NCBI GenBank assembly: GCA_014529385.2
Contig: CM043966.1
Coordinates: forward strand, 141,782,211 to 141,846,210
DNA: 64,000 bases
Source: Adiantum capillus-veneris
Taxonomy: Eukaryota > Streptophyta > Polypodiopsida > Polypodiales > Pteridaceae
Direction: 5' to 3'
In this document: one piece after another, positions 31,549 to 42,998 of the stretch
Position numbering within the stretch: position 1 is the stretch's first letter
How the letters are laid out: each line of letters starts with the position of its first letter
Position numbers and translations under genes: made by a program
Notes under the pieces: generated by a model
What the model was told of the DNA's origin: nothing
What the model saw: the letters and a program-made list of their open reading frames with translations, nothing else
Databases searched by the model: none

Positions 31549-32839
31549 GGGCACACATGGGCGGATTGAAGAGTCCAATTGGGACTTGTCTACACACGAG
31601 CGGTTACACACGGCTGCCTCTCTTGAGAGAGAAGCCCTTTTGGCCTATAAAAGGAGGCCATTTCTACACGCATTTTGGAGTGTGAAGTTGATGCAACAAG
31701 GTGGGTGTGAGGTGGTGAGAGTGAAGTAAGGCGGGAGCTCTATTAAGGGTATAATCCCTTTGTAACCTACTTCTTGTTTGAAGTACTAAAGCCATTAAGG
31801 GTTGCTTTCTCGTGGATGTAGCCCACATTGAGTGAACCACGTATATCGTGTGTGCTCTCTCTCTCTCTCTCTATAATCTCTCGTGTGTGAAAATTTGTCT
31901 CTCTCCATTAAGCAAGCTACTGAAATATCTATTTAGCTACGTCCCATTTTCTAACAATGTGCACATCATCACACCAACTAGAGATTGAAATTGGTAGATT
32001 TAGGAGAGTACCAGCAAAAGCCAGGATTTGCCAGTTCCGTCATATAGAGCCAGAGACAGAGTTACATCTGAGGACCGTCTCCTCAAGAGATTGGATAGTG
32101 GGAGACATTCACAGAGGGAAATCACTGATTTTTTTAGGGCAAAGACTTAGCAGTCAAATGAGAAGCTTCACAACAGACTTCAAAGTCCACCTATACCAAA
32201 GGTGTATAGATTGATAGAGCCATTGAGCTTGGGAGAGCTAGACGCCCACGTCTACGAGGGCCACCATGACATCGACGGAGGCTCCATCGGAGGATCAATA
32301 CTATTCTAGCGTGGCATGGGAGACGTCCAATACGACTATTTACCAGCACAGACATAGACGATATTCTTCAACGACCGATGTAGTACATCCTCAAACAGTG
32401 CCCAATGCGGACATCCTCGGAGACTCATGTTCATTTTAGCTTTTAGCTTTTATTTTAGTTCATTTTGTTTTGTACTATACATAGTATTAGATCCACCACT
32501 ATTGTATCAGTCTAGTCTCATAGGTCATTTTGGCCTTTTGAAGACGTTAATATAACATTTCATTTCATTTCTGGCTTCAGCCTATGATAGGGCGAACCTA
32601 GTTATTACATGGTTTCCTCAAACACGGGAGTTTGGTTGAGAGCGGGTCTTAACATCACACTCAAGAGTTCTATCGTACTGTGGCAAATTTAGGTGATTTA
32701 TCATTTTACAGTCCTTTCACGTGCCAGCAAGACCATTCTCTGAATCACTAGTTTCATTTTACAGACCTTTCCCGTGCCAGCAAGACCTTTCTCTGAATCA
32801 CTAGTTTCTTGCTCTTTAGGATGAAAGTATGCTCTTTGA
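31549..32839. repeat. 1.3 kb direct repeat X, right copy
   Basis: Second copy of the block at 23298-24617. It begins in mid-LTR at GGCACACATGGGCGG; the LTR ends at 31956 and the old LINE 3' end runs to about 32560. The flank with the 53 bp tandem repeat (32702 and 32755) ends at GCTCTTTGA. To its right the sequence is unique and leads to the primase exons. Confidence 0.9.
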
Positions 32840-33075
32840 GCACGGTAATCTTCTAGATGAGTCACAACTACTTTGTAGCATTCCTGGCTATGCTTGGTCA
32901 AAAGTTAAATAAAATCTATTACATGGAAAAGGTTTTGATGGGATTGCTATTTACCAAGAAGTGTGAGTGTCCTTGACATGTTTTATCTTGGTTGACTTAT
33001 GGACCCCGAATTTTGCTTTTATTGATTTCCAAGTACGGGTGATGTTGCCTCAAATTCTCAAGTTTCTGTTTGCAG

Positions 33076-36000
33076 TCTGTCAAGGACAAGCTTGGGCAAG
33101 TTGCAAGGTCTTTGAATCAACCAGTACCCAATGGTATGAATTTTTGTTCATAATAGTGCCGTACATAAAGCGTATGATGGGATCTTGATGATCACTGAAA
33201 CCCGGTACTGTTGTGTACAGCTGACAGTAAATTTTACAAGGTGGGTGCTAAAGGCTTTTCTCCAGGTTACTGTGGTTGCTTTTTCTGGGGACAAATATTT
33301 CAGCAATCTGGTTGCTTTTTGTTCTGCTAGTCTTTTCTGGTTGCTATCGTTTCAGCTATAATATAACTTAGTCTAGCTTTTCGTCCCAGTTGACTTTCGC
33401 CTATTTGATGCTACATTCAGACATATTAGGTCTCGGGTGTTGATTTTTATGCTTTTAGGTTCCATTCGAAGAGGTTCCTGAACTTGTCTCAGGAAGAAAA
33501 GTGTACATTCACAAGGGCCTAGCATTTGTTCCCAGCACCCAGGTATGATATTTGCTCTTTATAAACTAATCAATTGTGTTAGAAGTTTCTGGCGGAACAG
33601 TCATGCTTATCTACTCATTTTTGTTTTTCTTTTTCAGCTAGCATCTCTCGTTGTAGGCCAATTCCGCAGTAAGCTATCAAAAGCCCTGGTTTTAACTAAC
33701 AGGTGAGTGTAAATTCTAAAAATGAAGTATCTTCAACTCAAGATTGTATGAGATACCATGAGATGTATCACCTGCTGTGGTGCTCCTTGAATGATTATGT
33801 AGGAATGTCGATGCTTCCAGTAAGGTTTCGGCCTGCTAAAAGGCCTTAATAGCACTTTCTTCAATCAGTCTGTGAGAGTAATTATAGTATTTGACCTCCA
33901 TATTCTTTTTATTATATCTTTTGCTTCTTTACCTCTGCTGATTCCTTTAAAAAGTCTTAATAATAGTTTCTTCAATCGAGTCTGTAATTTTATTCGACCT
34001 TTGTATTCTATTTGTTGTATCTATTCGTTCTTTACCTATTTCGATCTCTTCGCTATTATTTCACATCTTGAGGCAGACCATTGTGAGTTCTCATCTGGTT
34101 TTCAACTGAAAAATGCCTTACAAGTAAGGTTGCAGAACAAATAATTGCATGGAATGGCTATATGTTCGATGCAAATGTAGCCAGGAGCTTCTGATATCTT
34201 TCCATGTTTTTGGGAATACGTACTCTTCTCAAGACGTTATTCAACGCTCAGATGCATTTTCAAGCCTCATTTTCCAAACTCAAGGGTTGGAAGTAGGCAC
34301 AGCAACAGGACAGCAATACAGTAGAATGAGAATGAAGTGTTTACTGGTTCAGAGTTAGTGGGGTGTATTTTTTCTTTACTGTGATATGGAACAACATTCT
34401 GTTTCTCATTCTTCTTTTGAGCCTTCTCTGTACCGAGCAAATTCAATAGACTCCTAAGTATTCCTTGCTGCACAGAAAATGGATGGCTATGATTGCTGAG
34501 GAGGAGGCTGATCGCTTGACACCGGTTAGTGAGTGGAATGTTTGTCTGTTGGTTTAAACTAGTAAATAGAGCCTTGGCTCACTACGTGTTAGGTTTAATT
34601 TCTGTAGATAGTAGAAGCTTTAAGCTCTCGCTATCTAGGACCGGATTACTCTCAGGTGAAGGAGCTTTTTGCGATTGTTATTCATAAATATGAGCAATGA
34701 AGCCATTTTTTATTTAGATTTGAATGTGCCATTCGCCTCAATTTGACCAGTTGAAATTCTTACAGGCAAAGGTCAAAACGGAAGTTAATTTGCAGGACAT
34801 TGACAGCCTTGCAAAAACTTCATTTCCTTTGTGCATGCGGCATTTGTTCTTCAAAGTAGGCTTCTGTAGCTCTCTTTTTATTCACCAATTCTGCATATCT
34901 TGATAAGTGGGATGGGATGGATGGGGGGAGTGTAAAATACTTTAAATGCACAGCCAATGGGCATTTCTTTCACACACTTTTGCTTGCAGCTACGAGAGGA
35001 ACACCATTTGAAACATGGAGGCAGACAACAACTCGGACTTTTTTTGAAGGTGAGCTCATGGCTTCTTTCATTATAGTGGCATAAACCCAATTAGGACTCA
35101 AAAATTGTCGAAAGTGCCTATGGTTCCAAGTTTTTTTGATGTTACGAGTCAATAAATACTTGTCATTTAGAGGCCTTTAGAGCTAATTTTAGAACTTGGG
35201 TTTTGACTCACCATGTTGGGCAATTCTCACCAATTGGGCTGGGCTGTTAAGCAATAGGTGTATCAACAGTTTGTGGTTGGAGTCACTTTGTGCCAAAGGA
35301 GTTTGAGGATTGTGCTTCCCCTGAAAATCAGCCCTAGTTACCTATCTCTTTGAATCATTTCTGTTCTTCTGTTGCTTTGCAGGGTGTGGGGCTGAAGTTG
35401 GAGGATGCTCTTGCCTTTTGGCGTTCTGAATTTAGTCAAAAGGTCTACATTCTATGCCTAGTTCTTTCAAAGGTCGAAGAGTTTGGTTAGGCAGTAAACT
35501 CAACTCTTTTGGTACAGGTAGGCGTAGAGAAATTTGACAAAGAGTATGCTTACAACGTTAGGCATAACTACGGAAAAGAGGGCAAGCGAACGGTAAAATG
35601 TCTCCCATGGGATTTTCTGGGATGTTTATAGTACATTTTGGGCTCTTGTGACTGGTTTTGTCATCATTGCACAGGATTACACTCCATTCTCCTGCAACAA
35701 GGTCATCTTATCTACCCCTGGTGTGGGCGATCACCATGGCTGCCCCTACCGACATTTCAGGTTCTGATATTATCGATCACCTCTTATCTTCACTAGCTTT
35801 GGTGTAGGCATGATCTTAAGTACAATGGGGCTATTATGGCAGTGAAGATAATCTGCGAGTTGCTCTGGGGAGCCTCCATCTGGGGGGAAGAGCATTGGAC
35901 GACATAATGGAGAAAGTCCGCAATCGTCACTACCAGGTACTATGAGAGACTGCTTGGTAGCTATGATGAGTGGAGAGTCATCATAGCTATGATGAGTGGA

Positions 36001-36288
36001 GAGTCATTATCTGAACAAGCTGCTAACATGGTATTTGTTTTTGGCAGCTTGCTTGCTCTATCACTTTTGAGGCCACACATGGGTCCTCATGTGCGGGCAT
36101 CAATCACCCAAACCAATATTTTGAGGAAAGTCAAAAGATTCTCCAACCCAAGGTAACACATGAAGCGAGCCTATTCACGTTCTCATCCAAGTTATTGGAT
36201 GCAGAATCTAATGCCTAAACTCTTGATTTAACAGGCTCCCCAAGCCTCGCCAAATGGTGTTGCCGAAGCTCCTGTCACCACGTCTTAG
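33076..36288 (+). CDS. PRI2: DNA primase large subunit, C-terminal two thirds (14 exons)
   Basis: Large subunit of the replicative primase in the nucleus; it partners the catalytic small subunit and polymerase alpha and helps start RNA primers. Exons: 33076-33133, 33221-33240 (20-base microexon), 33459-33542, 33638-33702, 34476-34524, 34608-34655, 34766-34855, 34990-35049, 35383-35442, 35518-35592, 35675-35760, 35843-35936, 36048-36152, 36235-36288. All introns are GT-AG, phases agree and there is no stop, giving 315 residues. The four Fe-S cysteines are present: [26 protein letters not shown] and [13 protein letters not shown]. Other hallmarks are [34 protein letters not shown] and [16 protein letters not shown]. 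The first roughly 150-200 residues are not found upstream in this window, so either a very large repeat-filled intron precedes 33076 or the gene is 5'-truncated. Confidence 0.93.
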
Positions 36289-37079
36289 CTGGCCGCAAGA
36301 GGATGTTGCTCAACATGCCATATACAGCGCAGGGCAAGAGGCCTTTTTACTGCTCAAGGGCTCAAAACCTTTTTGACATGCAGGTGATGGCACTCTTGCC
36401 GTCTTGTGCATGCCTGTTCTCCTGGACGGTGAGGAAGGTGCTACATTAAAACAGGTGATTGTAAAGCAACCTTGTCATTGTGGTTGGGCTGGCTCACAAT
36501 TCCTTGTAAGTTATGAAGGGTGTGCGAGTACAAGGCTTGCAACAAATGCCCTCTGCAAATAGTCAATGCCTATATCCTTTTAAAGCTCACCTACAAGTTT
36601 CTTTTAACGGTGGTGCTTCACAATGTACATGCTAACGGACCGTCAGTTGCTAGCTAAAGAGCTGATTTTTGAACTCTTTCTGAATTCTGATTGTCCTTTC
36701 TCTGGCAGTTTCAGTCTACAAGCTTTTGTAATGGAGCTTGGTGGGACACAGCTCTTATTCGTGGTTTGGATTGGGAATAATGTGTGAAGTATGCAGAGTA
36801 AAGATGGTTTCTAGAATTTTGTCATGGGTTATAGTTAAGAAAGGGTAGATGGCATAATGGCAAATAGGCATCCTAAGGTGCCCCTCAACTATTTCTCTTT
36901 CATAGCTTCCCCTTGCTCTACAGTATTCAGCTTGGTTGGCCTACCTTCCTTTGCCAATTGGATAATGCATAATTTTGAAGGGGCCTGTTTCTTTCTCAAC
37001 TTGCAAGTGCTCTTAACTAATGTGAAACCACATGCTCTTCTGGCAGTTTAAATTCAGAATTTATCCTTAAATGTTAATA
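36289..37079. other. 3' flank of the primase gene, no gene recognised
   Basis: Follows the primase stop codon. The first few hundred bases are probably 3' untranslated region. I see no open frame with a recognisable motif and no repeat structure. Confidence 0.5.
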
Positions 37080-38060
37080 AGAAATCATGTCTTCTCCAAG
37101 CTCAATGAGAGGAGAGACCCCAAGCTCCTTAATCATGCACTCATAGGCTCTTCTTGGTAGCTCTCGTGCTGCCGAGTACTTTCAAAGCCCACCATCCCAC
37201 CCTATGATGCTTGTTTTGTGATCATTGCTTTCTTAGTAATCACATCCTGGATGGAAGTACTCATTGAGCATCACTTTTACATACACGTGCACGTAAGCAT
37301 GTCCAAGCTCAACTCTTGTTTCAATAACCCCCTGTATGAAAATCTTCTATTAAATTTATTGTGGCCGTTTTGGGTAATCTTATGTTGATGTAGCCAGTGG
37401 TGACTACATCTATTTGAAAGACTAGTATGCTTACTCTTGTGTACATCCTACGAGACATTTCCAAGCAATGCATCGTGACCAACCATTGCGACAAATAATC
37501 CTTATTAGGAGAGAACCCTCTTTTTGTAATCTTTAATGAAACACTTCAATGCATTTGCATTCCAAGATACACTTATTGTTGCACTCCCACGTACAATTTA
37601 GATAACCGATGCTTGCTTCTATAATATGCAATTTTTTTCTCAGTAGCAACCCCTTTCTAAATTATTGTCTCGTTGGCCATTCTCGGCTACATTGCACTCA
37701 CATGATTTCAAGATACGCTACCTTCTCAATGGCTCTTGGTTTTCCCTGATGGGCAGTCTATGATCAATACATTTCAAGTGATGGCATCCCAAAGCTCATC
37801 AATAAATTCTCCTGGTTTCAAAATTCATTGAATTTTCTACATTTAACAATTATCATCCTGAATTTGTCTGTCCATATCTACTTCTCGCATAATGCCAAGT
37901 GCCTTCAGGATGAAGGCATAAGTGATTGCATCTGCATAGACGTTATTACTTTGCATCTTAGATAAATAACCTGAAGCTCACAAATCCTTTCTGTGCTTTC
38001 AAAAAGTACACTTGGCAGTGCAAAGTACTTTGCTTAAAAGAACTTAAAAGAACCATTGTC
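37080..38060 (-). pseudogene. PPR protein relic (PLS class)
   Basis: On the - strand a decayed pentatricopeptide-repeat gene. The clearest part, near 37870-37950, reads NNVYADAITYAFILKALG then IMREVDMDRQI, matching the repeat pattern DAITYxxILKACGxxxxxxxGRQIH. Upstream, ASGYLSKMQS fits the preceding helix; about 700 bases downstream, YECMIKELGVSPLIE and EDMI resemble the last repeats before the E/DYW part. Stops and frame changes in between. PPR proteins bind organellar RNA; this copy cannot. Confidence 0.6.
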
Positions 38061-38342
38061 TAACAATTTTATGAGGCATTTACATGCACGTGTTGACCTT
38101 CAGAATATTGCCACATCGGCGCATCCTTTCAAATTGCAAGCATTAATGATTAAATCTACCAAAAAAGCCCGTGCTTTGCAATGCAGGCCCGTGCTTCCTC
38201 TCCCTACTCTTAACACCATGGTAGAATAGTTTTAGTGGATGCATATTGCATAGTGAAATCAGAGCTCCTACACAAACTTCAACCAATATGAACAAAAAAT
38301 ATTTAGCTCCCCATTGTGTAGTACACCATTGAATACTTGAGG

Positions 38343-38560
38343 TGTTGGAAATAGGGTTGTAGGAAAACACAAAGAGCTTGGAGAAGACGAAGGAAGCTCA
38401 AGGCACACACCAGAGAGTGTATTACTTATTGTGCAATGGAAAGATAAGATAGCCCTAGAGTGATGGCCGTATATACAATGCATGAGGGAAAAAACCCCCT
38501 AGATGCCCTGACGGCCCTAAGTGTGTTCACACAAATCAATACTACATGTATATGGTAACA
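38343..38560 (-). mobile_element. 3' LTR of copia element A
   Basis: 218 bp, in + coordinates TGTTGGAAATAGGG to TATATGGTAACA, so the ends are TG/CA. A purine-rich tract (in - strand sense CTACGGGGGATT, 38561-38572) precedes it in the element direction. No matching 5' LTR was found on the right side. Confidence 0.75.
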
Positions 38561-38571
38561 AATCCCCCGTA

Positions 38572-41510
38572 GGAGTGATGCGATGAACGAGAGTTGGCAC
38601 ATAAAGTATAGAGAAGTGCCATGCCTGGAGGACATGATGAGTCCACAAAGGGGAGTAAGCCCAAAGCTTTACGGAATGCTTCGAACTTCTCATTAGACAA
38701 TGCTTTTGTGAAAAGATCTAGAAGGTTATCATGTGTTGGCACATAAGCCAAGTTGATCCCTCTTGCTGAGAGTTTCTCCTCGGCATAGTGGTAAGGCACC
38801 TCAATGTGCTTTGTGCGAGCATGAAAAATTGGGTTCTTCGCAACTATCAATGTGCTCTGGCTGTCAGTGAAGATGGTGTTGGCATTGTCTTGCCATAAGA
38901 TGTCTGAGCCATATTCACTCAACTGTAGCTGTGAAGACTGCTCTGTACTCAGCCTCACGACTAGAAGGGGCCATAGTAAGTTACTTCTTGCTCAACAATG
39001 AGATACATGAACTATCGAGTATGAAACAAAAACCACTCGTAGACACTCGTGTGTCAACTAGTTTAATCTAAGTCAAAAAAGCATGTAAATGTGGCGGCAA
39101 TGATCCCCCCTTGGGATAAAACAACCCAAGATGTAAAGTGCTACTCAAGTAGGAAAAGATCCGCTTGACAACCTCCCAATGCTTAGACCCTGGGCTATAC
39201 ATAAATCTGCTGACCTGTGAGACTACAAACTGGATATTCGGCCTCGTGTTGCATACATAAATAACGCATCCAATAAAAGTTTGGTAAAGAGTGACATCGG
39301 CAGGATCACTAGCATCATGGAGACTCAATTTCAAACATGTTTCCATGGGAGTGGCAATAGGTTTGCAATCCTCAAGTCCAAACTTACATAGTAATGTCTC
39401 TATGTAACTTGTCTGACACAAGGCAATACCACCATCACACTGCTTAAATTGTATGTCCAAGTAATGATGCAACAATCCCAAATCTTTCATCGTGAAAGTA
39501 TCATTCAAATCAGCCGTAAATTCAAAAATATGTGTCTCATTCGGACAAGTGATCAACAAATCATCCACGTATAGAACAACGATAAGAAGTACATCGCCCT
39601 CACGCTTTAAATACAAAGTGCTTTCTGTTGGACTGTTACGAAATCCTTGTTTGACCAAATGAGTGTTAGCTTTCTCATACCAAGTTTGAGGAGATTGCTT
39701 CAACCCATTCAAAGCTTTCTTACATTTGTACACTTTATCCTCTTATCCTTTCTTGACAAAACTGTACATAAACTTTCTCAAATATGTCATCATTCAAGAA
39801 AGCAGTAACAATGTATGATTGATGTACATCCCAACCAAAATGAGCTCTCAATACACATAGAAAATGCACAGTAGTCATACAACAAGTGAGAGCAAAAGTC
39901 TCTTTATAATCTATGCCTTTTTGCTGCGCATAGCCTTTTGCAACAAGTAGAGCCTTATAGCCAACAATCTAACCATCCGGCTTGCGTTTCAACTTGTAAA
40001 CCCATTTTGTACCAATGGCCTTTTTGCCAAGAGGCAATTCACATAAAGTCCATGTGTCATATTCTATAAGTGCATCATATTGTGATTGCATGGTAGCCAT
40101 CTAATTTTTTGAATTTTGTGCTTCATCAAAATACAGAGGTTTCTCAACATCACATAAACTAAAAACAACCAAAGCATAGCAATCTGATGCATAAGATGCA
40201 TGGCGAGAACCTGAACGAGTACGACTAGACAAAGGTGCATCCAATTTATTGCTGCGTAAAGTCTGTACCAGCCATTTTGGCATACGTTTAGCCTGCTGAT
40301 TCTCAACCCTTTCCTCATCAAGTACATCATGTACATTTGCATCAGAAATTGGCTGATCTGTAACATTTTCAAAAATCCCCATTAGGATGTACATTTGCCT
40401 CATTTGAATTTACATTCAAACTTTCATCACTGAAAAGAGGCAACAAACTGTCATAAATGCCATGTGAGCTTACATTACTGTTTGTAGTACATGAAAACAA
40501 AGGCTCAAGAGAATCTTTCACAAACACAACATCTCGTGAAACTAAGATACGCTTTTCTACGCTACATTTGTTGCACCAAAGCATAAACCAAACACCCAAA
40601 AAATGGCATTTGATCAATAGATGGCTTTCTATCATGCCATGCTTCATATGGAGTCATAGACTGCAAAGATTTTGTAGGACACCTGTTAAATACATAAGTG
40701 GCACACATGATAGCCTCAAGTCAAAAAGAATGTGGAAAGGCTTGACTTTTGACCATACATCATGCCATTTTCGTAAGCGACCCTTTTTTTTTTCTCTCAG
40801 CAACATCATTTTGCTGAGGTGTATATGGCAATGTACATTGGTGTTCTATCCCATGACTAGCCAGAAATTCATTAAATTTATGAGACATATACTCCCCCCC
40901 TCAATCGAAACGGAGGGGTGTACATTTAGAGACATTTTCAATCATAGCCAAAAATTTCTTGAAGCACATAAACACTTCGACCTTCACCTTAAGCGGATAC
41001 ACCTCTGCATGCCTGGAGTAATCATCAATGAAATTCACGAAGTAAAGGTAATTGCTCAAGGACGGAGTTTGCATGGGTCCACAAACATCACTATGCACAT
41101 GCTGCAATCTGCATGTAGCCCTAACCGAACCATCCTTTGGAAACTTTGAACACTGCATCTTATCCAAAATACAACCTTCACAAACATGCTTTATAGGTGC
41201 TTCAAGAGGCGGCAAAGAAGCAACCATATCAAATTTATGTAAAAACGCAACAAACTGACAAAGTTCAGATGCCCAAAATGTGCATACTAAAGTTTTGCAT
41301 ATGAAATATCCTTAGAATCAACACTTGTATTTAAAAAATTTTTCCCACACTTGTCACACACAGTGAGCTTATACAGTCCACGACATGAAATACTTGATGC
41401 AACAATCTCATCACAAAGGTGAGATCGTGACCTGTACATCTATCATCCACAAATTTCACAACAAGACCAAGTCTAGCAAGTGTAGATACAGACAAAAGGT
41501 TCTTCTTCAT
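38572..41510 (-). pseudogene. Copia A integrase, reverse transcriptase and RNase H, broken
   Basis: Order on the - strand: pre-integrase (41510-41330), zinc finger and integrase core (CEGCILDKMQ, HSDVCGPMQT, FIDDYSRHAEVYPL), integrase end (CATYVFNRCPTKSLQS), a variable linker, RT (KALNGLKQSPQTWYEKA, VVLYVDDLLITCP with intact YVDD, GLLHHYLDIQFKQC) and RNase H (QDNANTIFTDSQSTLIVAKN, ARTKHIEVPYHYAEE). It is split by several stops and shifts. It is a close relative of copia C at 57590-59420. Confidence 0.88.
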
Positions 41511-41519
41511 CCTAGGTAT

Positions 41520-42957
41520 TGACGAAGGAAATTTGGAATGGCGGCCTCTACACCAAAACAAACTCCATTGCGCCACAAGGGAAATGAGATAAGGGCACCA
41601 CCTAGTCTTGGAAGCGTGGGCTAGGACCGCTACACAAAGAGAGAGAGAGAGAGAGAGAGAGAGATCACTATGAATGAAGCATTAACCTTAGTGTGTGTAC
41701 AAGGAATGGATGACTTCAAACACTCCCAACACAAATAGCATGTAGATTACCAAACAACCACTTAAGGATTAGCCAAGATCACATCAAGCACTCTCACACA
41801 TATATAAAAGATTTCTCTTAATTAACATAAGTAAGAGAAGGAGAGGTTACTAGCATGAAACAATTTGCACTCTAGAATGTGCAAGAATAGAGTGAACGAA
41901 TGAGCTTATGGGCTCATGGTGAGTGATACAAAGACTCAATGGGGCTGAGGGAGGCTTGAAATTACAAAGGGGAAGGCCTCTTTATATAGAAAAGAGAGTG
42001 ATTAGGAGTGAGGTTAAGATCCAAGTGTAATTTGTACAAATGAAGCTTGATTAGGGACATTCAACCAATGAAGAAGCTCCTTCCAAGTGATTTGTTGACC
42101 AATTAGCTCCATCATCACTTGTGTTGTCTTCACTCCTTCCTCCATAGCTTGAGTCCAAGAGCTTCCTTATTTTAAAATGTAAAGAATCTACATAAAATCA
42201 ATACATATCTAGTAATAATAGAAAGGGGTTGAATGAGAACTTATGAATTACAACAAGATTAAGCATGACTTGAGAGGTGATTAGAAGAGGAATTTTGCTG
42301 GGTTTTTGAGCTTGAGAGAGAGGAGGAAGGAGAGGAGGGTGAGAAGACTAATGGCTCATTTTTAGAGAAGGTCTCAATGTGGAAAAGGAAGGGTGTGTGT
42401 GTGTAAAGGTAGAGGGGGTGGTCTCCACCACAGTTGAAAAAACTAGCGTCCGCCATTTTGGCCATATCTCATAGACAGTAGATGCAAAAATTATAAAAAA
42501 AATAATGGCCAGAATCTCCAGCTCATCAGCTACAACTTTGATAAAGACAACTTTTCTTGGATCGGAGTGGAAGTATTTTTTAAAAATTTAGCAAAATCAT
42601 GTGTCTGGTTCCTTCCTTTACCAAGTCTTCCACTTGGGTCCCATTTGTTTGAATCATCATATGGCTCCAAATCCATGATGATATGAGCCACTCATGACCC
42701 TTGAATCATGGGTGCATGGCTCCACAACCACATCATATCTTTTCTTTTCACATTTACATATTTTCCCTTCTCTTTACCACTAGGTTCTCCCTCTACCTTT
42801 CACCTCCGGTGAACTAGTCAAGAAAAAATTCCTATCAAATCATTTTTTTTTAATTTTTCCAAGAGGTTGTTCTCACTCTTTCTTTTATTGTAAACCTCTA
42901 GAAGCAAGGAAAACCAACAAAATATAATAAACAAAAATTTGTGATAGGCTCGGATCA
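41520..42957 (-). mobile_element. 3' LTR of the Tat-like element
   Basis: 1438 bp from TGACGAAGGAAATTTGG to AGGCTCGGATCA in + coordinates. Contains a short (GA)n at 41638-41664. The polypurine tract (in - sense TTTGGGGGGGCTA, about 42958-42970) adjoins it. Confidence 0.93.
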
Positions 42958-42998
42958 TAGCCCCCCCAAACCTGGCTAGGGGTATTTATGCCTCTAGC

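Larger units (their letters stand above)
38343..41519 (-). mobile_element. Ty1/copia element A, pol part, interrupted at 41519
   Basis: The 3' half of a copia retrotransposon on the - strand. It was split by a Tat-like Ty3 element; the gag part resumes at 50683. The protein frame reads VDALYI on the right and PRMKKNLLSVSTLARLG on the left, so joining the two flanks restores a continuous pre-integrase segment. Confidence 0.88.

Noticed and set aside
42259-42465. 68-codon frame in the Tat-like LTR, repeated at 49984-50190
   Set aside because: Lies within the LTR and is duplicated with it; Ser-rich end comes from low-complexity sequence. No support for coding.
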